A program made the translations under genes and the position numbers. The notes below the pieces were generated by a model. The model did not search any database, was not told where the DNA came from, and saw only the letters and a list, made by a program, of their open reading frames with translations. 64,000 bases of DNA from an uncultured Candidatus Neoarthromitus sp. (GTDB lineage Bacteria > Bacillota > Clostridia > Clostridiales > Clostridiaceae): positions 1-64,000 of the forward strand of contig CALADQ010000009.1 of NCBI GenBank assembly GCA_937890765.1. Direction: 5' to 3'. The first letter of the stretch is position 1; each line of letters begins with the position of its first letter. This document shows positions 18,152 to 26,355 of this stretch, piece after piece.

Positions 18152-19057
18152 ATGAAATTTCTGATTAAATTATCAATAATATTTTTTGTTTTTACGGGTT
18201 ACCATTTCACTAGTTATGATAACTATTTTTCAAAAATTATATACAAGACCGCCTTTTCGCTACAAAAAACAAAAAACTATATCAGTTCTATTCTACTACA
18301 AAAAAATAATATTAACAACTCATCTTCCAAAAACGAAATGTCCGAACTTATGAACGAATACTTTTTGACAATTTTTAATGCTGACTCAATTAATGAAAAT
18401 TTTAAAAAAATTTTGGAGGCCTCAAACTTTTCAATTTTGGATTTGAAAAACTCAGAAATAAATTTTGATTTAAATCAAGAATTTAATTTTTTGAATGACA
18501 AAAATTTTCTCGTGGTAAATTCCAAAAACGAAAATTCAATTTCTGAAATTAACGAAGAAGTTTATAGATTTTATCGATATAAAAATTTTTCAATCGCCTA
18601 CTTAAAACCAATTTTAAAAAACGAAAAAGATTTACTAAAACTTTATACTTCAATTAAAGTTATTCAAAATAGTTCTTACATTCCAATTGTGATTATCGAT
18701 AAAAATAATTTAAATGAAAATTTGCTCCCAAAAATCTCACAAACAAATTGCGTTTTTATAATTTTAAACGATGAATTTTCGATTTCTAATTTCAAAAATA
18801 TTCCCATAATCAATCTCGGAAATTTAAATGATTTTAACATTTCAATTCAAATCAATTTGTTTATCTCAAAAAATAATTTAAACAAATTAAGATTAAAAGT
18901 TTTCCCAACAAATAAATTCAACAAATCAATTCCTTCAAAAGATGAGTTAGAAAATATTTTAAAATCAATGAATAATAATTCTAAATTTAAACCACAATTT
19001 AGTGAAAATATTGATTATATTTATTTTGATTGTGATATACTCAAAAATAGTTATTAA
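18152..19057 (+). CDS. Membrane-anchored protein of unknown function
   Basis: 301 residues from the ATG at 18152, which lies eight bases after AAGGTGG; GTG 18140 and ATG 18146 are too close to the SD. An N-terminal hydrophobic helix (FLIKLSIIFFVFTGYHF) acts as a signal or anchor. The remainder is Asn/Lys-rich alpha/beta sequence with strands such as YIPIVIIDKN, CVFIILNDEF and IPIINLGNL, spaced like a nucleotide- or response-regulator-like fold, and ends IDYIYFDCDIL. I recognise no family. It is 20 bases before murT, in the same direction, so it likely belongs to that cell-wall operon. Confidence 0.6.
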   Translation: MKFLIKLSIIFFVFTGYHFTSYDNYFSKIIYKTAFSLQKTKNYISSILLQKNNINNSSSKNEMSELMNEYFLTIFNADSINENFKKILEASNFSILDLKNSEINFDLNQEFNFLNDKNFLVVNSKNENSISEINEEVYRFYRYKNFSIAYLKPILKNEKDLLKLYTSIKVIQNSSYIPIVIIDKNNLNENLLPKISQTNCVFIILNDEFSISNFKNIPIINLGNLNDFNISIQINLFISKNNLNKLRLKVFPTNKFNKSIPSKDELENILKSMNNNSKFKPQFSENIDYIYFDCDILKNSY

Positions 19058-19077
19058 ATTTTTGAGGTTATAATAAT

Positions 19078-20415
19078 ATGAAAAAATTATTGTCGATTAT
19101 CATAACAAAGTTTATTATTTTTGTTTTAAACATTCGAAAAAAAGGAAGCTCTTTCCCTGGAAAGATTGCGTTAAAAATATATCCTGAAATCTTAAAAATT
19201 GTTTCTAAAGATGTGGAAACAATTTTTATAACAGGAACAAATGGAAAAACAACAACAACCTCTCTCACAAATCACATATTTAAAAATGCTTTCATTGATT
19301 GTTTCACAAATTCCACTGGTGCAAACATGCTAAATGGAATAGTTACAACGTACATAAAAAACTATAATTTGTTCAACAGAAAAATTAAAAAGACCGCAAT
19401 CATAGAAGTTGATGAAGCCAGTCTCAAACACGTTTGTAAATATGTACAACCTAAAATAATCGCTGTAACAAATATTTTTAGAGACCAGCTCGACAGATAT
19501 GGCGAAGTTTATACAACTCTTGAGCATATTAAAGACGGAATAAAATTATGTAGTAATGCGAAGCTCATTTTAAATGGAGATGAGCCTCTTCTTTGCTCGC
19601 TTGAAAAAATTTATAACAACAAATTTTATTTTGGATTTGACAATTTTGAGAACAACAACAAAAAAAGTTTAAATGTTGAGGCCACAAATTGTAAATTTTG
19701 CGGTGAACCATATGAATATAATTTTGTAACTTACAATCATCTTGGAGATTTCAAATGTTCAAAATGTAATTTTAAAAGAGAAGATTTATATTTTTCAGTT
19801 TCTTCAATTCTAGAAAACAAATTAAACAAAAGCACTGTTAAAATTAAAAATAATATTGTAACTTTCAATTTAGGTGGAGTGTACAACATATACAATGTTC
19901 TTTGTGCTTACTCAATAAGTTTTATAAGCAATATTCCTGACTACATAATAAGCGATTCTATAAAATCATTTTCGAAAGTTTTTGGAAGGCAAGAAAATTT
20001 TAAAATAAAATCAAACTCCATAACTTTATTTTTAGTTAAAAATCCTGCTGGATTCAATGAAACTCTAAACACAATAAGTTTAAATAAAGATGAAGAAATT
20101 TCTTTGGGATTTTTGCTAAATGACAACTATGCCGATGGGCAAGATGTTTCATGGATATACGATGTTGATATCGAAATGATTAAAAATTTTAATACATCTT
20201 CTTTATTCACTGGAGGAATTAGAACTTACGATATGGCTTTAAGACTTTCTCTAGCTGAGCTCGAAAACATAAATGTATTTAAAAAATACGAAGAAATTTT
20301 AAGCTATTTGGAAAATCAAGAAAACAAAAATATTTATATTTTATGTAGCTACACTTGTATGCTTGAGTTTAGAAAATTTCTTCACAGCAAAAATTATATA
20401 AACGTTATTTGGTAA
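19078..20415 (+). CDS. murT: Lipid II isoglutaminyl synthase, MurT subunit
   Basis: 445 residues. With GatD it amidates the alpha-carboxyl of D-glutamate in lipid II, a step needed for peptidoglycan cross-linking in many Gram-positives. A Mur-ligase P-loop GTNGKTTTT lies at residues 51-59, followed by EVDEASLKH and NIFRDQLDRYGE. A four-cysteine zinc ribbon (CKFCGEP then CSKC, about 204-229) is characteristic of MurT, as are NPAGFNETL and FTGGIRTYDMALRL of the C-terminal domain. It is followed after 14 bases by gatD. The usual MurT/GatD pairing is complete. Confidence 0.95.
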   Translation: MKKLLSIIITKFIIFVLNIRKKGSSFPGKIALKIYPEILKIVSKDVETIFITGTNGKTTTTSLTNHIFKNAFIDCFTNSTGANMLNGIVTTYIKNYNLFNRKIKKTAIIEVDEASLKHVCKYVQPKIIAVTNIFRDQLDRYGEVYTTLEHIKDGIKLCSNAKLILNGDEPLLCSLEKIYNNKFYFGFDNFENNNKKSLNVEATNCKFCGEPYEYNFVTYNHLGDFKCSKCNFKREDLYFSVSSILENKLNKSTVKIKNNIVTFNLGGVYNIYNVLCAYSISFISNIPDYIISDSIKSFSKVFGRQENFKIKSNSITLFLVKNPAGFNETLNTISLNKDEEISLGFLLNDNYADGQDVSWIYDVDIEMIKNFNTSSLFTGGIRTYDMALRLSLAELENINVFKKYEEILSYLENQENKNIYILCSYTCMLEFRKFLHSKNYINVIW

Positions 20416-20429
20416 AGGAGGAATTTTTT

Positions 20430-21152
20430 TTGGAACTTACGATTCACCATTTTTATCCTGATATGTTAAACACTTATGGAGATGTTGGAAACATTTTATC
20501 GTTGAAATCTCGCGGAAAAAAACGTGGAATATCAATTAATGTAAACAATGTTAAAATTAATGATTCCATTAAACTAAAGACTGGTGATATAATTTTCATT
20601 GGTGGGGGACAAGATTTTGAACAATCTTTAATTGCAAAAGATCTCTTAAATAGGAAAAATATTTTGCTAGAATTCATTGAAAATGATGGAGTAGCTCTCT
20701 GCATTTGTGGAGGATATCAGCTTATGGGAAAAAGTTATACAACAGTAAGCGGTGAAATTTTAGAAGGCTTGAACATATTAGATATTTACACAGAATCAAG
20801 TGAAATTAGAAAAATTGGAAATATCGTTGTAAAAAATCATGAACTTAATGAAGTTTACGTTGGTTTTGAAAATCACTCAGGAAAAACTTACATAAACAAC
20901 CACACTCCTTTAGGAACGTGCATAATTGGAAATGGAAATAACGGCGAAGACAAAACGGAAGGAGTTATTTATAAAAATTTAATTGGTACGTACATACATG
21001 GCCCACTTTTACCTAAAAATCCTGAAATAACAGATAGACTTTTGTTAAATTCATTAAAGCAAAAACACAATGAACTTAATTCTTTAGACGAAATAAATTC
21101 TGAGCTTGAATTGAATTGCAAAAATGAAATTATAAAACGACTCATTAATTAA
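20430..21152 (+). CDS. gatD: Lipid II isoglutaminyl synthase, GatD glutaminase subunit
   Basis: 240 residues from a TTG at 20430, eight bases after AAAGGAGG; an earlier in-frame start would overlap murT without an SD. It is a class I glutamine amidotransferase that supplies ammonia to MurT. The start HHFYPDMLNTYGDVGNIL is typical of GatD. The nucleophile is Cys93 in LCICGGYQLMG and the catalytic histidine is His190 in TYIHGPLLPKNP, matching the Cys-His pair described for staphylococcal GatD. The gene follows murT closely in the same operon. Confidence 0.95.
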   Translation: MELTIHHFYPDMLNTYGDVGNILSLKSRGKKRGISINVNNVKINDSIKLKTGDIIFIGGGQDFEQSLIAKDLLNRKNILLEFIENDGVALCICGGYQLMGKSYTTVSGEILEGLNILDIYTESSEIRKIGNIVVKNHELNEVYVGFENHSGKTYINNHTPLGTCIIGNGNNGEDKTEGVIYKNLIGTYIHGPLLPKNPEITDRLLLNSLKQKHNELNSLDEINSELELNCKNEIIKRLIN

Positions 21153-21196
21153 TATAACAATAAAGGACTATTTTAAATTAACTTGGAGTAATTTTT

Positions 21197-22453
21197 ATGA
21201 TTATAATTAAAAAGAATATTAACTTATTTATAGTAACTATTTTTATATTTACGTTTCTAATTTATAGCGTAGCATTTTCATATACGCCGTACAACTATTC
21301 AATAACTTTAGAAGAAGGAATAAAATTTGTTCATAAAACTTTAGTCAACTATGATTCAAACGGTGGAAATCAAGAAATAAATTATATTGAAGCTGATTTA
21401 ACAAATCCAAATATATATGTTTCATTGTCCAAAGCAAATAATATTTCATCTTCTAAAGAAAACTTATTAAACCAACTTAATCAACAAAAGTACAACAAAA
21501 ACAAAAATGTTTTAGGTGGAGTAAATGGGGAATTTTTTAATGTGTCAAATGGACAACCTCTGTTCACTACAATTTCTGATGGTGAAATTTTTTCTATAAT
21601 GGATAATGAATTTGATTCATCAAATAGACCAATTTTTTATATGGACAAGCACAGAAATTATTCATTTGATTTTTTTAACGTTGTTGGCAACTTAAGATTT
21701 ACAAATAATAAATTTAAAGATTTGAAAATAAATTCTTTGAACAGATTAAATTCACACGATGACGTTAATGTTTCAACTTATAAAATTAATGATGAATCAA
21801 CTTACTACCCTCATGAAGGTTTACCTTCAAGATATATGCTTATACAACTCATGAACAGCGATGGGTCAATTTATCCTGGTGTCGAAATTTATGGTGAAGT
21901 AATTGATGTTGGTGAAATGACTTCTCCAAAAAAAATAGAGAAAAATCAAATTTTAGTTACATCATATGGAGATGAAAATTATTACAATATCAGTTATGAT
22001 TCATTTAAATCTGTCGTTTCCATAAAATTTGATATATATTCATCAAACGATGGACGAATAAGAAATGATATTAAAGATGCCTTCACTGGATATGAATATT
22101 TAATAAAAAATGGTGAAGAGATGGATTACGATTACTATAAAAATTTATCTGAACCATCTTTAATCAATACACGAAATGCTCGAACAGCATTAGGCCTTAC
22201 ACCTGAAAACAAATTAATTTTGTTTACTGTTGACAAATCAAAAAACAGTTTGGGAATGAGCTTAAAAGAACTTTCCAACTACCTAAAATCAATGGGGATT
22301 TCTAATGCCATAAATTTAGATGGAGGAGGTTCAACTTCAATTTCATTTGAAAATAATGAAGGCAAACTTTTCCTAATGAACGACCCTGAAAAATATCAAC
22401 GCAAAATCACAAACGCAATTAGCATAATACACAATTCAAAAAACAAGGCATAG
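21197..22453 (+). CDS. Exported phosphodiester glycosidase (NAGPA domain)
   Basis: 418 residues. An N-terminal signal/anchor (LFIVTIFIFTFLIYSVAFS) precedes a NAGPA/DUF2233 domain. Visible landmarks are GGVNGEFFNVSNGQP (about 112-126), RNARTALGLTP near residue 328 and the NLDGGGSTSISF signature near residue 373. Family members cleave N-acetylglucosamine (or other sugar) phosphodiesters and in Gram-positives are linked to wall teichoic acid or peptidoglycan glycan turnover. It sits 44 bases after gatD and probably shares its transcript. This ties lipid II amidation to an extracellular glycan-trimming enzyme. The substrate here is unknown. Confidence 0.8.
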   Translation: MIIIKKNINLFIVTIFIFTFLIYSVAFSYTPYNYSITLEEGIKFVHKTLVNYDSNGGNQEINYIEADLTNPNIYVSLSKANNISSSKENLLNQLNQQKYNKNKNVLGGVNGEFFNVSNGQPLFTTISDGEIFSIMDNEFDSSNRPIFYMDKHRNYSFDFFNVVGNLRFTNNKFKDLKINSLNRLNSHDDVNVSTYKINDESTYYPHEGLPSRYMLIQLMNSDGSIYPGVEIYGEVIDVGEMTSPKKIEKNQILVTSYGDENYYNISYDSFKSVVSIKFDIYSSNDGRIRNDIKDAFTGYEYLIKNGEEMDYDYYKNLSEPSLINTRNARTALGLTPENKLILFTVDKSKNSLGMSLKELSNYLKSMGISNAINLDGGGSTSISFENNEGKLFLMNDPEKYQRKITNAISIIHNSKNKA

Positions 22454-22476
22454 AAATTTTTATCTATGCCCTTTTA
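22447..22476 (+). terminator. Terminator of the murT-gatD operon
   Basis: GGCATAGA and TCTATGCC form an 8-bp stem followed by CTTTT, directly overlapping the stop of the glycosidase gene. Confidence 0.7.
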
Positions 22477-22495
22477 TCAATATAAATTTTTTATT

Positions 22496-23092
22496 TTACA
22501 AACTTTCCACAGCATGTCTAGCTTCACTTTCTGTGAACTTTTCATCATAAACTAATTTGTCATAAACATGATTTTTCGATACACCCAAAACATCAACATA
22601 TCTTTTTGCAGCTTTTACAGCACTTTCTTTCCAATCAAAATCTAAATTTTCAATTGCATATTGAGCTTCCTCATCAGTAAAACCATCAAATTCAGAAGTC
22701 AATTGATCATAAATACTTTTCTTGGATATGCCTGAATCACCCATACTTTTAACATATCTTCTAGCTGTATCCAAAGCAAATGATTTCCAATCAGCCTCTA
22801 AACTTTCAAATGCTTTTCTTGCTTCTTCTTCTGAAAATTTATTAACACTAGAAACTAATTGATTATATATTGAAGCTTTTGATATTGCCATGGTATCTGC
22901 ATACATTTTTGCAACTTTGAAAACGTCAGTTTCTCTAACTATAGTATCAACTGATTGAGATAATTCAGTCGCCTCTTGAGATGCTGCATTTGCACTTTTA
23001 CCTGTCATACTACAACCATAAAAGCTTAAAGGAATCATAGCCAATGAAACAACAAACAATAATTTTTTATAAAATTTAATTTTTGTTAACAT
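22496..23092 (-). CDS. Ltp-family surface lipoprotein
   Basis: 198 residues from the ATG at 23092, eight bases after GGAGG. The signal peptide ends in SFYGC, a lipobox. The mature part holds three tandem repeats of about 45 residues of the Ltp type ('host cell surface-exposed lipoprotein'): ADTMAISKASIYNQL then FSEEEARKAFESL; VKSMGDSGISKKSIYDQL then FTDEEAQYAIENL; VDVLGVSKNHVYDKL then FTESEARHAVESL. Each is a helix-turn-helix-like bundle ending near a conserved Trp (DWK). The domain is also found in phage superinfection-exclusion lipoproteins such as Ltp of Streptococcus phage TP-J34, so an anti-phage role is possible. No prophage is seen nearby. Confidence 0.8.
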   Translation of the reverse strand: MLTKIKFYKKLLFVVSLAMIPLSFYGCSMTGKSANAASQEATELSQSVDTIVRETDVFKVAKMYADTMAISKASIYNQLVSSVNKFSEEEARKAFESLEADWKSFALDTARRYVKSMGDSGISKKSIYDQLTSEFDGFTDEEAQYAIENLDFDWKESAVKAAKRYVDVLGVSKNHVYDKLVYDEKFTESEARHAVESL

Positions 23093-23134
23093 CTTCACAA
23101 CCTCCATATAATTATTAATTTCTTTAGTAGTGAT

Positions 23135-23163
23135 ATTCTATCTATTATTGAATATAAAATCAA
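23135..23163 (-). promoter_or_regulatory. Promoter of the Ltp lipoprotein gene
   Basis: On the minus strand TTGATT, a 17-base spacer and TAGAAT lie about 43 bases before the start codon. Confidence 0.6.
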
Positions 23164-23183
23164 CCGTTTTATTAATAAATTGC

Positions 23184-23227
23184 AAAAAAACAAAAAGCTA
23201 CTTAAGAGGATTGTCCCCCTCAAGTAA
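23184..23227 (-). terminator. Terminator after the glycosyltransferase run
   Basis: On the minus strand, TTACTTGAGG pairs with CCTC-TT-AAGTAGC (two-base bulge), followed by TTTTTG. It ends right at the stop codon of the last glycosyltransferase gene. Confidence 0.65.
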
Positions 23228-24202
23228 CTACACTATCCAAAATAAATTTTTAAGATGATGATATCCAAAATTTTTAAGAAACTCTCTCGCACTCTCAAAA
23301 AATACTGTCCCAATGAAAAAAGTAGTTTCTTCAGAATCAAAATTATAAATTTCTCGAATCATAAATTCTTCAATCATATTTTCATCTACATAAATTATAT
23401 TTTCATGTTCGTTCAAAATATTTTTTACCAATTCAATTTTATCACTAGATTGTATTACAATTACATGTTTACTTTTTTCAATATACGTTTTAAACAAATA
23501 TTTAAATAACAATTCAAGATGAAGAAATGCTATTTTTATTCCCGTTCCATCGACAATTGAAGAATTGTTTCCATGAACTCTATAATAATAAAGTTCCTCT
23601 TCAATAACTCCTATTCTATGTCCCTTTGTATGAAATTCTAAAAATATAAGCCTATCTTCAACGCATCCATACCTATGTTGAAATGGATTTATTGTTTTGA
23701 ATAAATAACTTTTTCCAAAAATCGCACCACCATTTGGATATCTACCAAAATAAGCTCTATTAAATTGGTCCATATAATTTTTAATTGGTATGTTTAATGT
23801 TTCCATGAGTTTCATATATTCTCTATCACCATCGCCAAAACCTTTTAAATAACAACCAATTAAATCATAATTATTATTTTTAAGATACTCAAGTTGCTTT
23901 TCGTATCTGTCCAAACGATTTATATCATCTCCGTCATGCCTCGCAATATATTTCCCATTTGCAACAGCAACACCTAATCTCATGGCCATACATATTCCAC
24001 CATTTTTTCTCGTGAGAACTTTAACTCTCTTGTCCATTTTTTCGTATTGCTTAAGTATGGACAAACTTCTATCAGTTGAACCATCATCAACTAATATAAT
24101 TTCTAAATTTTCATATGTTTGATTAATAACGCTGTCCAAACTATCTACTAAATATTTTTCTACATTGTAAACAGGTACAATGACGCTTATTAAATCTTCC
24201 AT
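23228..24202 (-). CDS. Family 2 glycosyltransferase
   Basis: 324 residues from the ATG at 24202, eight bases after AGGTGG. An inverting GT-A transferase using nucleotide-sugars on the cytoplasmic side. The N-terminal half has the GT2 signatures SVIVPVYNVEKYL, LEIILVDDGSTD and a DxD-type GKYIARHDGDD (metal/nucleotide binding), then a QHRYG-type acceptor region and YYYRVHGNNSS. The C-terminal 90 residues are a domain shared with the two genes upstream, where the match is weaker than in the first 230 residues. It is the third of three GT2 genes in one run. The acceptor is unknown; surface glycan or glycoprotein synthesis is inferred from neighbours. Confidence 0.85.
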   Translation of the reverse strand: MEDLISVIVPVYNVEKYLVDSLDSVINQTYENLEIILVDDGSTDRSLSILKQYEKMDKRVKVLTRKNGGICMAMRLGVAVANGKYIARHDGDDINRLDRYEKQLEYLKNNNYDLIGCYLKGFGDGDREYMKLMETLNIPIKNYMDQFNRAYFGRYPNGGAIFGKSYLFKTINPFQHRYGCVEDRLIFLEFHTKGHRIGVIEEELYYYRVHGNNSSIVDGTGIKIAFLHLELLFKYLFKTYIEKSKHVIVIQSSDKIELVKNILNEHENIIYVDENMIEEFMIREIYNFDSEETTFFIGTVFFESAREFLKNFGYHHLKNLFWIV

Positions 24203-24227
24203 AGAATTCACCACCTAAAATTTTTAT

Positions 24228-25223
24228 TTACCAATTACAATCGACTAGACTAAACAAATTTTTAAAAACCACAAAATCCCTTTCAAAAAGATATTTAACT
24301 AAACTATCACAAAATGAAGCTCCAACAAGAAAAAGCGTATTATTACAATTAAAATCATAATTGAAAATTTCGTTAAAATTATTTTCATCAAAATAAAATA
24401 CATTTTTAAGCTCTTTGTAAAATTTTGAAAAACAATTTTTTATAAATCCAATCTCTCTAAAATTTTTCACAATCACAACATTTTCATATTTCAAAATTTT
24501 ATCTCTAAACAAAAATCTAAACATAACTTCCACATATTTTTCAACAACAACTTTTCTATTTTTATCTAATGAAGTATTATCATTGTGAACTCTGTAATAA
24601 TAGAGTTTTTCTTCAAGAATTCCAATTTTACAACCATTTTGATGAAGCAAAATATATAGATAAACATCTTCAACTAATCCATAATCTTTATGAAATGGCG
24701 AAAATTTTTTAAGAACATCACTTTTCCCGAAAAAATATCCACCTCCAATATTACTACCTTGATAGATTCGCCTATTTTGATCATCAAAATTTTTTATAGG
24801 CCTATTAACAAATTTCTCCATGCCTCTTTTTGATATCTCACTTCCATTACCAAAACTTTTCAAATAACACCCAACAACATCATAATCATTTTCAATAAGA
24901 AATCTTAATTGTTTCTCGCATCTATCAAGCGAATTAATATCATCTGAATCAACTCTAAATATATATTTTCCATTTGATATACTCAAAGCATTTTTAACAG
25001 CCAACGAAATTCCCAAATTATTTTGAGTCATTACGATTATCCGCTTGTCCAATCTTTCATAATGCTTCAAAATTGAAAGAGAATTATCTGTTGAACCATC
25101 ATCGATAAAAATTATTTCTAAATTTTTATAAGTCTGATTAATAATACTATCAATACATTCATGCAAATATTTTTCCCTATTATAAACAGGGACAATAGCA
25201 CTTACTAAATCTTCTATAATCAT
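24228..25223 (-). CDS. Family 2 glycosyltransferase, tandem copy A
   Basis: 331 residues from the ATG at 25223; GGGGTGG lies only two to three bases before it, so the start is less certain than in neighbours. It has the GT2 motifs AIVPVYNREKYL, LEIIFIDDGSTD and the DxD-type FRVDSDDIN, and YYYRVHNDNTS near residue 230. It is nearly identical to the next gene (25241-26230) over the first two-thirds, and diverges in the C-terminal third. The coding sequence starts about 18 bases after the stop of that gene, so they are co-transcribed. Recent duplication is clear. The two probably add different sugars or act on different acceptors, with the C-terminal third as the likely place for the difference. 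Confidence 0.85.
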   Translation of the reverse strand: MIIEDLVSAIVPVYNREKYLHECIDSIINQTYKNLEIIFIDDGSTDNSLSILKHYERLDKRIIVMTQNNLGISLAVKNALSISNGKYIFRVDSDDINSLDRCEKQLRFLIENDYDVVGCYLKSFGNGSEISKRGMEKFVNRPIKNFDDQNRRIYQGSNIGGGYFFGKSDVLKKFSPFHKDYGLVEDVYLYILLHQNGCKIGILEEKLYYYRVHNDNTSLDKNRKVVVEKYVEVMFRFLFRDKILKYENVVIVKNFREIGFIKNCFSKFYKELKNVFYFDENNFNEIFNYDFNCNNTLFLVGASFCDSLVKYLFERDFVVFKNLFSLVDCNW

Positions 25224-25240
25224 CACCACCCCAAATTTTT

Positions 25241-26230
25241 TCACCAACAGAAATCAACCAAATTAAATAAATTTTCAAAAACTTCAAAATCTCTTTCACT
25301 AACATAATCTTTCAACTTTGTTTTAAATGAATGTCCAATAATAAAAAGCGTGTTATCAGATTTGAAATCACACTTTAAAATTTCATCAACATTGTCATCA
25401 TCAAAATAAAATACATTTTTAACATTTGGATAAAACTCGGAAAAACAATTTTTTATCACTCTCATATCCTTATCATTTTTTACGATTACAACATTTTCAT
25501 ATTTCAAAATCTTTTCTCTAAAAAGAAATCTAAAAATAACTTCAATATGTTTTTCAACAACAATTTTTCTATTCTTATCTAGTGAAGTATTATCATTGTG
25601 AACTCTGTAATAATAAAGTTCTTCTTGAAGAATTCCAATTTTACAACCATTTTGATGAAGCAAAATATATAAATAAACATCATCAACTAATCCATAATCT
25701 TTATGAAATGGAGAAAACTTTTTAAGAACATCACTTTTCCCAAAAAGATAACCTCCTCCGATATTACATCCCTCATAAATTAATTTATTTTGGTCATGAT
25801 AATCTTTTATAGATCTGTTAACATATACCTCCATGCCTTTTTTAGATATTTCACTTCCATTACCAAAACTTTTTAAATAACAACCAACAACATCATAATC
25901 CTTTTCAAGAAGGAATTTTAATTGTTTTTCACACCTATCTAAGTAATTGATATCATCTGAATCAACTCTGAATATATATTTTCCATTTGATATACTCAAA
26001 GCGTTTTTAACAGCTAAACACGTTCCCAAATTATTTTGAGTCATTACAATTATTCGCTTGTCCAATCTTTCATAATGCTTCAAGATTGAAAGAGAATTAT
26101 CTGTTGAACCATCATCAACAAAAATTATTTCTAAATTTTTATAAGTTTGATTAATAATGCTATCAATACATTCGAACAAATACTTTTCCCTATTGTAAAC
26201 AGGAACAATAACACTTACCAAATCGCCCAT
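25241..26230 (-). CDS. Family 2 glycosyltransferase, tandem copy B
   Basis: 329 residues. The ATG has GAGGTG seven bases upstream, and an A/T-rich terminator-like hairpin lies immediately before that SD. Motifs are SVIVPVYNREKYL, LEIIFVDDGSTD and FRVDSDDIN. Differences from copy A over residues 1-230 are scattered substitutions (for example LGTCLAV for LGISLAV), while the tails (DFKSDNTLFIIG against DFNCNNTLFLVG) are still clearly alignable. It is the first gene of the three-gene GT run. Like its copies, it lacks membrane segments, so it should work in the cytoplasm. Confidence 0.85.
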   Translation of the reverse strand: MGDLVSVIVPVYNREKYLFECIDSIINQTYKNLEIIFVDDGSTDNSLSILKHYERLDKRIIVMTQNNLGTCLAVKNALSISNGKYIFRVDSDDINYLDRCEKQLKFLLEKDYDVVGCYLKSFGNGSEISKKGMEVYVNRSIKDYHDQNKLIYEGCNIGGGYLFGKSDVLKKFSPFHKDYGLVDDVYLYILLHQNGCKIGILQEELYYYRVHNDNTSLDKNRKIVVEKHIEVIFRFLFREKILKYENVVIVKNDKDMRVIKNCFSEFYPNVKNVFYFDDDNVDEILKCDFKSDNTLFIIGHSFKTKLKDYVSERDFEVFENLFNLVDFCW

Positions 26231-26243
26231 AAAACTTCACCTC

Positions 26244-26280
26244 AAAATAAAAATAGCCAGGAAAATAAAATTCCTAGCTA
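26244..26280 (-). terminator. Terminator hairpin abutting the glycosyltransferase SD
   Basis: On the minus strand, TAGCTAGGAA and TTCCTGGCTA form a 10-bp stem (one G-U pair), followed by TTTTTATTTT. The T-run ends directly at GAGGTG, the SD of the first glycosyltransferase gene, so it ends the methyltransferase transcript and is also part of any glycosyltransferase leader that starts upstream. Confidence 0.75.
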
Positions 26281-26355
26281 CAAAATCTATATAAAATCAA
26301 ATAAATATTTGATATTAACAATTTACCGTAAATTAATCTGCAAAAATAAAACAAT

